Origin: CAWHOW01 sp050013795
GTDB taxonomy: Bacteria; Bacteroidota; Bacteroidia; Bacteroidales; CG2-30-32-10
Direction of reading: 5' to 3'
Length of the DNA: 5,297 bases
Assembly: GCA_050013795.1 (NCBI GenBank)
Contig: JBEKEO010000218.1
Span: forward strand, 1 to 5,297
Both the position numbers and the translations under genes were made by a program. Position 1 is the first letter of the stretch; the number at the start of each line of letters is the position of its first letter. Of the stretch, positions 1-5,297 are shown piece by piece. Under the pieces are notes generated by a model, which had not been told where the DNA came from, searched no databases, and saw nothing but the letters and a program-made list of their open reading frames with translations.

Positions 1-1954
1 AGGAACCGATGAAGGCATGTATTGTCTTTCAATTGGTTATTCCGGAGATGAATTGACATTCAGAAATGAAGGAAAGCTTAAAGGACTTAACGACAAAGTT
101 TCTGGAATTGGTGAAGACAAAACAGGCAAGCTATGGATAGCAACCGAGTATGCTGGTGTTTATAGGTTTATATTTGGAAAGTTGACCAATAAAAAAAATA
201 CACTTTCTACAATCAGAAATCAAGATTATACTATCTCTAAATATGATGCTGCTGACGGTCTTCCATCCAATGATATTTCAATATATAAATTCAGAGATAA
301 GCTTCTTTTTGTTTCCGAAGATGGAATATTTCTTCCTGTTGAAAAAAATAACGGTAATAAAACTTCTGGCGTTACATTTATTAAAGATAAAAGCATATCC
401 TTTGGTTTCCTGGAAAAAACATTTTATATCAATATGTTGACAGAAGATAAAAAAGGAAATGTATGGTTACAGATCATAAATAAATTCACAAAACAAAAGA
501 TTATATTAGAAGCTATCCGAAACAAAGATAACTTATATGCCTTAAAAACGATTCCTTTCAAAACTATGCCCCAAACCGAAGTTTACTCTATTTATCCTGA
601 AACATCAAATGTTACTTGGTTTGGCGGTGACGATGGGCTTATCAGGTATGACGGAAATATTAAGTATGGTTATAATATGGAATTTCATGCACTTATCAGA
701 AAAGTTATTCTTGAAAGGGACTCTGTGCTTTTTGGAGGTGTTTATTATCATGAGGTAAGCGACAGTGGTGAATATATCGGGCACTCGCTTAGTCAACCCG
801 AAGAACTCAAGTCTGAGATTTCATATGCATTTAATAGCATTACATTTGAATATGCTGCGCCTAGTTATTATGACGAAAAATCAAAATATTATAAGGTTTA
901 TCTTGAAGGTTTTGATAAAAAGTGGTCAGGGTGGGCCAATGAAACTAAAAAAGAATATACAAACCTTCCTCCTGGAACTTATAAGTTTCATGTGATTGCA
1001 AAAAATATTTTCGATACGGAAAGCTCAGAAGCTATATATGAATTTAAAATACTTTCACCATGGTACAGAACATGGTTTGCCTATTTTATTTATGTAATCG
1101 CTTTTGCATTTATCATCTATTTAGCAATTCAATTCAGCAACAGAAGACTTCGGGAAGCTAAACTCAGGCTTGAAGAGGTTATTAAAGACCGAACTAATGA
1201 TCTTAATAAACAAAAAAAAGAACTTGAAAAAGAGAAGGAAAAAGCTGATAAGCTGCTGTTGAATATTCTTCCATTTAAAATTGCAGATGAATTAAAAACT
1301 AACGGGAATGCTAAAACAAAATCTTTCGAACAGGTTACAGTAATGTTTTCCGATTTTAAAGATTTTACTGTTATAGCACAACAAATGGAACCTCAGGAAC
1401 TAATTTCCGAGCTAAATAGATGTTTTATATTCTTTGATGACGTTTGTACACGACATAATATTGAGAAAATAAAAACTATAGGTGACTCATACATGTGTGC
1501 TGGAGGCATACCTATGAAGAACAAAACAAACCCGGTTGATATGGTTTTGGCAGCATTTGAAATACGTGATTTTATCAGCAGGTTAAAAAAAGAACAGGCA
1601 GCAAAAGGACATACCTTATGGAAGATAAGGATTGGAATTCATACAGGACCTATTATTTCAGGTGTAGTTGGAAAGAAAAAATTTGCTTATGATATCTGGG
1701 GAGATACGGTTAATACTGCAAGCCGACTTGAACAAACAAGCTTACCCAACCAAATAAATATTTCCGGCGTAACTTATAAACTGGTAAAAGATTTCTTTGA
1801 TTGCACATACAGAGGAAAGATTCCTGTGAAACATAAAGGCGAAATTGATATGAATTTTGTAGAAAAAATAAAAAAAGAATTATCAGTTGATGAAGAAGGT
1901 AAAATGCCAAATCAGAAATTCTGGGAATTGTATGAAACCCTAAAATATAAATAA
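1..1954 (+). CDS. Propeller/Y_Y_Y transmembrane sensor with class III adenylate cyclase output (5' end missing)
   Basis: The reading frame is open from the left edge (first whole codon at base 2, reading GTDEG before the first Met at 17), so the true start lies upstream. Numbering here counts from the Met at 17. Propeller-like Reg_prop blades are visible near 24-51, 81-106, 137-152 and 189-213 (for example GEDKTGKLWIATEYAGVYRF). A Y_Y_Y domain follows at about 273-348, then one TM helix (353-373), a charged coiled coil (376-412), the linker LLLNILP (413-419), and a class III cyclase domain at about 436-616. Metal ligands are D446 and D490, adenine-selecting residues K486 and D559, and transition-state residues N566 and R570, with the spacing known from mammalian adenylate cyclases. 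The expected product is cAMP, made in the cytoplasm in response to a periplasmic signal. In Bacteroidota this sensor half is usually joined to a histidine kinase. Oddity: the usual Gly of D-x-x-G-F-T is D449. A 29-residue tail ends the protein. Family and topology are clear; the ligand is unknown. Confidence 0.93.
   Translation, partial: GTDEGMYCLSIGYSGDELTFRNEGKLKGLNDKVSGIGEDKTGKLWIATEYAGVYRFIFGKLTNKKNTLSTIRNQDYTISKYDAADGLPSNDISIYKFRDKLLFVSEDGIFLPVEKNNGNKTSGVTFIKDKSISFGFLEKTFYINMLTEDKKGNVWLQIINKFTKQKIILEAIRNKDNLYALKTIPFKTMPQTEVYSIYPETSNVTWFGGDDGLIRYDGNIKYGYNMEFHALIRKVILERDSVLFGGVYYHEVSDSGEYIGHSLSQPEELKSEISYAFNSITFEYAAPSYYDEKSKYYKVYLEGFDKKWSGWANETKKEYTNLPPGTYKFHVIAKNIFDTESSEAIYEFKILSPWYRTWFAYFIYVIAFAFIIYLAIQFSNRRLREAKLRLEEVIKDRTNDLNKQKKELEKEKEKADKLLLNILPFKIADELKTNGNAKTKSFEQVTVMFSDFKDFTVIAQQMEPQELISELNRCFIFFDDVCTRHNIEKIKTIGDSYMCAGGIPMKNKTNPVDMVLAAFEIRDFISRLKKEQAAKGHTLWKIRIGIHTGPIISGVVGKKKFAYDIWGDTVNTASRLEQTSLPNQINISGVTYKLVKDFFDCTYRGKIPVKHKGEIDMNFVEKIKKELSVDEEGKMPNQKFWELYETLKYK
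1322..1864 (+). other. Class III nucleotide cyclase domain of the propeller sensor
   Basis: This is the catalytic part of the first gene. Motifs in order are VMFSDFKDFT (metal Asp at 1352-1354), EKIKTIGDSYMCAGG (adenine-selecting Lys at 1472-1474, second metal Asp at 1484-1486), IRIGIHTG, and YDIWGDTVNTASR (adenine-selecting Asp at 1691-1693, Asn at 1712-1714, Arg at 1724-1726). One chain supplies every catalytic residue class, as expected for an enzyme that forms two active sites as a homodimer. Guanylate cyclases have Glu and Cys where this has Lys and Asp, so cAMP is favoured. The domain matches the cyclase domain of the third gene without gaps. The boundaries are approximate. Confidence 0.9.
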
Positions 1955-1964
1955 TTTACCTCAC

Positions 1965-2555
1965 ATGGATTATAAAGGCACTGAAAAATATATCATATCT
2001 AAGATAATCAAAGAACTTCCTAATAATCTTTATTATCATACTATTGATCATACTCTTGATGTCTTAAAAGCTGTTGAGACTTATAGCTCAATGGAGAAAA
2101 TCAGAAATAAAGAAGATTTGATAATTCTTAAAACTGCTGCACTTTTTCATGATAGTGGTTACATTGTACAATACTTCAATAATGAAGTTGCTTCTATACA
2201 GATTGTTTGTGAAACTTTACCGGAATTTGGATATTCTCTGAGACATATTGAACGAATAAGCAAACTAATTTTAAGCACAGAAATTCCTCGAAAGCCTAAA
2301 AATATTTTTGAAAAAATATTATGTGATGCTGATCTGGATTATCTTGGAAGGGATGATTTTTATATGATTGGCATTCGTTTATTACGAGAATGGAATGAAA
2401 ATGAGATTCCCACATCATTAAAAGAATGGTATATACAGGAAATCTATTTTCTTGAACAACACGAGTATTATACTAAATCTGCTATTAAACTGCGCCTACA
2501 GAAAATGAAAGAACATTTAGCAGAACTTAAAGATTTGATCGGTTTTAATTTATAG
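1965..2555 (+). CDS. HD-superfamily metal-dependent phosphohydrolase, possible cyclic-nucleotide phosphodiesterase
   Basis: This is a complete 196-residue protein with no signal peptide or membrane segment, so it is probably cytoplasmic. The HD-superfamily metal site is visible: H29 in the motif YHTIDHTLDV (24-33), H62-D63 in ALFHDSGY (59-66), and an Asp in CDADLDYLG (120-128), with D121 or D123 the likely fourth ligand. E74, about ten residues after the HD pair, fits the conserved Glu often seen there. The C-terminal third is charged and helical. The start is the ATG 10 nt after the preceding stop; no clear Shine-Dalgarno sequence precedes it. It lies between two adenylate cyclase genes in a tight same-strand cluster, so degradation of their cyclic nucleotide product is an attractive role. 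This is inference: HD proteins also act on dNTPs, (p)ppGpp and other phosphoesters, and the Y-H-x3-H pattern also occurs in uncharacterised bacterial HD proteins. The HD family is secure; the substrate is not. Confidence 0.88.
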   Translation: MDYKGTEKYIISKIIKELPNNLYYHTIDHTLDVLKAVETYSSMEKIRNKEDLIILKTAALFHDSGYIVQYFNNEVASIQIVCETLPEFGYSLRHIERISKLILSTEIPRKPKNIFEKILCDADLDYLGRDDFYMIGIRLLREWNENEIPTSLKEWYIQEIYFLEQHEYYTKSAIKLRLQKMKEHLAELKDLIGFNL

Positions 2556-2565
2556 AGTTAATGAA

Positions 2566-4740
2566 ATGATAAAACGTTTGTTTATATTATTATTTTTTAT
2601 TTTATTTCTGAGCTTTTCTTATTCCCAAACCAACAAAATTGATAGTTTACTCAAAGTTCTAGTAAACGAAAAAGAAGATACTTCCCGCGTAAATATTCTT
2701 AATGATCTGTACAGACAATACCAGTTTTCTGATTGGGATACCGCATTCGCCTATGCTGAAAAAGCATTAGCACTTGCCGAATCATCAGGATTTCAAAGGG
2801 GAATAGGTTCTTCACTTAACAATATTGGTTTTTATTATTTCAATAACGGGAAAAGTAGTATTGCATTAGAATATTATTTAAAAGCAAATGATATCTTTTC
2901 GCAAATAGAATACAAACGTGGTAAAGCTATTGTGCTGGCAAATATCGGTTATCTTTTCTCTTCGCAAAACAACTTTAAAAAAGCAATTGATTATTATTTC
3001 CTATCCATGGCGGTTGCAAGAGAAATGTCAGATAGCAGTCGTGTTCTTAAACTGCTTTCTAATATTGGACTTATATATTACTATCAGGGAGATTATTCGC
3101 AAGCTTTGGATCTCTTTTTGAAGGCTTTGAAGATCAGCGAAAGCATGCATAATAAAAAAGAGATAGCTTATGTTTACGGAAATATAGGATTGATTTATGA
3201 AACACAGAAAAGCTATCAAAAATCACTTGAATATTATTTCAAATCATTAGCACTGTTAAATGAAATTGGCGATAAAAAGGGTTTTGCGGGAACCTTGTCT
3301 AATATTGGAACCTTATATACGAAACTGAAGGATAATAAAAAAGCTATCGATAATTTATTACTTGCCCTTAAGATATATACGGAGATTGATGATGCAGATG
3401 GAATGTCAACTAGTTTATTGAATCTTGGGGATTATTATCATGCACAAAAAGATTATTCGAAAGCCCTGGAGTATTATTTAAAAGCAGATAAATTAAATAT
3501 TGAACTGAAAGACAAAAATGCCCAGGCAAATGCACTGGGGTTGGTTGGTGATATTTACTATGAACAGAATAATTATTCAAATGCTCTTATCAGTTATCAG
3601 CAAAGTATAAGTATTGCCGAAGAACATGGATTGAAAGAACTGCTTAAGGTAAATTATCAGGAAATATCAAAGGTGTATGAAAAAATGGGGAATATCAAAG
3701 AAGCCTTAAATTATCAAAAAAAATATTCCAATATTAAAGATAGTATTTATAATGACGAAAGTGCTAAGCAAATTGCAGAAATGCAGACAACTTACGAAAC
3801 TGAAAAAAAGGAAAAAGAAATTAAATTGTTAAAAAAAGAATCGGAAGTACAGTCGCTGAAAATAAGTAGAGGATCAATAATTATATATTCAATCATTGGC
3901 ATTCTTGTTCTTATTATCATACTGACTTTAGTGACATATAAGGCATACAGAAATAATAAAAAAGCAAAACAGATTTTACAGACTCAGAATAAAGAAATCA
4001 CTTTGCAAAAGGAACAGATCACGCAAAGCAGGACCGAATTGGAAAAAGAAAAACAAAAGTCGGAAGTTCTGCTTCAAAACATTCTTCCTATTGAGACTGC
4101 TGAAGAACTAAAACATAAAGGATATGCTACCGTAAGGCATTACGAAAATGTATCTATTATGTTTACCGATTTTGTTGGTTTTACAAAAATCACTGAAAAG
4201 CTAACACCTGTTGAATTGGTTAGTGAACTTAATAATTTTTTCATACAATTTGATGATATTACAGGGAAATATAATCTGGAAAAAATAAAAACCATCGGCG
4301 ACTCATATATGTGTGCCGGAGGATTACATTCACAGGATATTAGCAACCCAAAGAAAACAATACTTGCAGCACTTGAAATACTTAAATTTGTTAATGAATG
4401 CAATGAAGAGAAATTGAAATGGAATCAACCTCTTTGGGAAATCCGTATTGGTATTCATACAGGGGATATCATTGCAGGCGTGGTTGGCAAAAAGAAATTT
4501 GCTTACGATATATGGGGCGATTCTGTGAATACTGCAAGCAGGATGGAATCATCGGGAGAGGTAGGGAAAATAAATATTTCAGGCAGCACATATGAACATA
4601 TCAAGGATTTCTTTGATTGCACATACAGGGGAAAAATCCCTGCCAAAAACAAACAGGATATTGACATGTATTTTGTTGAGGGTATTAAGAAAGGTAAAAT
4701 GGTTTTTCAGGAAGATAATCAACCTTTTCAAAGATTATGA
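2566..4740 (+). CDS. TPR-repeat transmembrane sensor with class III adenylate cyclase output
   Basis: This is a complete 724-residue protein. An N-terminal signal peptide (1-20, Lys/Arg then a Leu/Phe-rich core ending SYSQ) suggests export of the sensor half. Residues 38-77 form a TPR-like unit, followed by eight 40-residue TPR units (78-397), most with NIG or a variant at the same position. A charged coiled coil (398-435), a TM helix (438-458), a second coiled coil (459-504) and the linker LLQNILP (502-508) lead into a class III cyclase domain (about 525-705). Metal ligands are D535 and D579, adenine-selecting residues K575 and D648, and transition-state residues N655 and R659, which predicts cAMP synthesis. 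The layout copies Bacteroidota TPR histidine kinases with a cyclase in place of the kinase. The ATG at 2566 is chosen because it yields the signal peptide and lies 10 nt after the previous stop; an ATG at 2561 reads only two codons. The stop overlaps the start of the next gene. The sensed partner is unknown, probably a protein or peptide given the TPRs. Confidence 0.94.
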   Translation: MIKRLFILLFFILFLSFSYSQTNKIDSLLKVLVNEKEDTSRVNILNDLYRQYQFSDWDTAFAYAEKALALAESSGFQRGIGSSLNNIGFYYFNNGKSSIALEYYLKANDIFSQIEYKRGKAIVLANIGYLFSSQNNFKKAIDYYFLSMAVAREMSDSSRVLKLLSNIGLIYYYQGDYSQALDLFLKALKISESMHNKKEIAYVYGNIGLIYETQKSYQKSLEYYFKSLALLNEIGDKKGFAGTLSNIGTLYTKLKDNKKAIDNLLLALKIYTEIDDADGMSTSLLNLGDYYHAQKDYSKALEYYLKADKLNIELKDKNAQANALGLVGDIYYEQNNYSNALISYQQSISIAEEHGLKELLKVNYQEISKVYEKMGNIKEALNYQKKYSNIKDSIYNDESAKQIAEMQTTYETEKKEKEIKLLKKESEVQSLKISRGSIIIYSIIGILVLIIILTLVTYKAYRNNKKAKQILQTQNKEITLQKEQITQSRTELEKEKQKSEVLLQNILPIETAEELKHKGYATVRHYENVSIMFTDFVGFTKITEKLTPVELVSELNNFFIQFDDITGKYNLEKIKTIGDSYMCAGGLHSQDISNPKKTILAALEILKFVNECNEEKLKWNQPLWEIRIGIHTGDIIAGVVGKKKFAYDIWGDSVNTASRMESSGEVGKINISGSTYEHIKDFFDCTYRGKIPAKNKQDIDMYFVEGIKKGKMVFQEDNQPFQRL
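2797..3756 (+). repeat. Eight in-register 120-bp TPR units
   Basis: Eight consecutive 40-codon units show no insertion or deletion. The anchor triplet (Asn-Ile-Gly or a variant) starts at 2821, 2941, 3061, 3181, 3301, 3421, 3541 and 3661, exactly 120 bases apart. The first five read NIG, the sixth NLG, the seventh LVG and the eighth EIS, so the repeats decay toward the membrane. The 40-residue period is longer than the classic 34-residue TPR and matches the longer TPR variants common in bacterial sensor proteins. A less regular unit (DTSRVN...) precedes the array. The DNA of the units has diverged, so this is a protein repeat and not a recent satellite. Confidence 0.85.
4138..4680 (+). other. 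Class III nucleotide cyclase domain of the TPR sensor
   Basis: Motifs in order are IMFTDFVGFT (metal Asp at 4168-4170), EKIKTIGDSYMCAGG (Lys at 4288-4290, second metal Asp at 4300-4302), IRIGIHTG and YDIWGDSVNTASR (Asp at 4507-4509, Asn at 4528-4530, Arg at 4540-4542). All catalytic residue classes are present and the phosphate-loop Gly is kept, unlike in the first gene. By hand count 106 of 175 aligned residues equal those of the first cyclase, with no gap between them. Lys/Asp at the purine-selecting positions favour ATP as substrate. The boundaries are approximate. Confidence 0.91.
4737..4740 (+). other. ATGA stop/start overlap
   Basis: The TGA stop of the TPR-cyclase gene (4738-4740) lies inside the ATGA that starts its paralogue. 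Such overlaps usually mean both genes share a transcript and that ribosomes can re-initiate without a separate strong binding site. No purine-rich Shine-Dalgarno sequence stands just upstream; the preceding bases code for the last residues of the upstream protein. The signal peptide directly after this ATG supports the start choice. Confidence 0.85.
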
Positions 4741-5297
4741 TTCAAATAAGAAAGCTTTTTATTGGTTTACTAAAAAAAACATTTTGTTTTTCACTCACCC
4801 TATTTCTAGTATGTTCCCATTCTTTTTCCCAGCAGAATAAAGTCGACAGTCTTCTAAGATTGTTGAAATCTACAACTGAAGATACTTCAAGGGTAAATTT
4901 ATTGAACGACATTTTCAAAGTTTACCAGGATAATGATCATGCAACTGCATTCAAGTATGCAAAGCAAGCCCTTGATTTATCTGAGAAAATAAACTTTTTA
5001 AAAGGACAAGCATCTTCTTTTAATAATATAGGATTATATTATTTCAATATTGGCAAAAGCAGCCAGGCGCTAGTTTATTACCTTAAAGCCAACGATATAT
5101 TTGTTCAGATAGATAATGCAAGAGGCAACGAAATTACTCTTGCAAATATTGGCTTCCTGTTCTATTCACAGCATAACTATAAAAAAGCCATTGAATATTA
5201 TTCTAACTCTTTAACGGTTGCACAGGAAACGAATGACAGCAACCGCGTGGCTATACTGCTTAAAAATATAGGGGCAGTGTTTTATGAGCAGGGATAT
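4737..5297 (+). CDS. TPR-repeat sensor protein, tandem paralogue of the preceding gene (3' end missing)
   Basis: The frame is open from the ATG at 4737 to the right edge, giving 187 codons without a stop. The start overlaps the preceding stop by four bases (ATGA), which suggests translational coupling. An N-terminal signal peptide (RKLF, then a hydrophobic core, ending SHSFSQ at about 27-32) is followed by a region that aligns with the preceding protein from its residue 24 (here 35): KVDSLL, EDTSRVN, NNIGLYYFN, YYLKANDIF, LANIG, KKAIEYY, KNIG. About 92 of 152 aligned residues are identical by hand count, with no gap. The visible part is therefore an exported TPR array with the same 40-residue register. 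By analogy the missing part should hold more TPRs, a TM helix and an output domain. A cyclase is likely, but a histidine kinase cannot be excluded because that end is not in the window. Confidence 0.9.
   Translation, partial: MIQIRKLFIGLLKKTFCFSLTLFLVCSHSFSQQNKVDSLLRLLKSTTEDTSRVNLLNDIFKVYQDNDHATAFKYAKQALDLSEKINFLKGQASSFNNIGLYYFNIGKSSQALVYYLKANDIFVQIDNARGNEITLANIGFLFYSQHNYKKAIEYYSNSLTVAQETNDSNRVAILLKNIGAVFYEQGY

Noticed and set aside
1790..1812. 23-base exact direct repeat with 4606-4628, considered as an attachment site or recombination scar
   Set aside because: Both copies encode the same conserved block (DFFDCTYR) in homologous cyclase domains at the equivalent position, so shared ancestry explains it.
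1955..1964. Promoter, terminator or riboswitch between genes
   Set aside because: The gaps are only about 10 bases (1955-1964 and 2556-2565) or an overlap, with no room for a hairpin terminator and no inverted repeat seen.
2561..2569. Alternative start ATG five bases before the chosen start of the TPR-cyclase gene
   Set aside because: It is out of frame and stops after two codons (ATG AAA TGA).
4140..4403. 87-codon open frame on the minus strand inside the TPR-cyclase gene
   Set aside because: It lies wholly opposite the conserved cyclase core, whose motifs fix the + strand frame. The protein it would encode shows no recognisable domain.
4800..4835. Possible lipoprotein signal (Cys at residue 26 of the last gene)
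   Set aside because: The residue before Cys is Val and no Gly/Ala/Ser precedes it, so there is no proper lipobox. The SHSFSQ ending fits an ordinary signal peptidase I site, as in the paralogue.
4592..4840. 82-codon + strand frame across the end of the TPR-cyclase gene and the start of its paralogue
   Set aside because: Both flanking frames carry clear homologous protein (cyclase end and signal peptide plus TPR), so this is an out-of-frame shadow.
1..5297. Anti-phage cyclase system such as Pycsar or CBASS
   Set aside because: Pycsar cyclases are paired with a nucleotide-sensing toxic effector, and CBASS enzymes have a different fold. Here the cyclases are membrane sensors with purine-selecting Lys/Asp, and no effector gene is visible.

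Overview
The window is AT-rich and almost wholly coding, with every gene on the + strand. It most resembles a member of the Bacteroidota or a close relative. The grounds are a periplasmic Reg_prop/Y_Y_Y propeller sensor, TPR sensor proteins with a signal peptide, a TM helix and coiled coils on both sides of the membrane, signal peptides ending in S-x-S-Q, and starts without a clear Shine-Dalgarno sequence. This assignment is inferred from architecture and style; there is no marker gene.

Layout: (1) 1-1954, the 3' part of a sensor gene: propeller blades, Y_Y_Y domain, one TM helix, coiled coil, class III nucleotide cyclase. (2) 1965-2555, a complete 196-residue cytoplasmic HD-superfamily phosphohydrolase. 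(3) 2566-4740, a complete 724-residue sensor cyclase: signal peptide, nine TPR-like units, TM helix, coiled coil, class III cyclase. (4) 4737-5297, the 5' part of a further gene that runs off the window. It starts inside the stop of gene 3 (ATGA overlap) and is a tandem paralogue of gene 3, about 60% identical by hand count over the visible TPR region. The gaps are 10 nt, 10 nt and a 4-nt overlap, and I see no terminator or promoter at any junction, so this looks like one operon. No non-coding stretch exceeds about 10 bases. I see no RNA gene, mobile element or CRISPR array.

Both complete cyclase domains carry the two metal-binding Asp residues, the Lys/Asp pair that selects adenine, and the Asn/Arg transition-state pair. 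Both are therefore predicted to make cAMP rather than cGMP. They align without a gap over 175 residues at about 60% identity. The HD protein between them has the complete H...HD...D metal site, and its first motif (Y-H-x3-H-x2-D-V) resembles the one in class I cyclic-nucleotide phosphodiesterases. The working model is a second-messenger module: two or three transmembrane sensors with different periplasmic input domains (propeller and TPR) feed similar cytoplasmic cyclases, and a co-transcribed HD enzyme may remove the product. The sensed signals, the HD substrate and the downstream cAMP target are not visible here.
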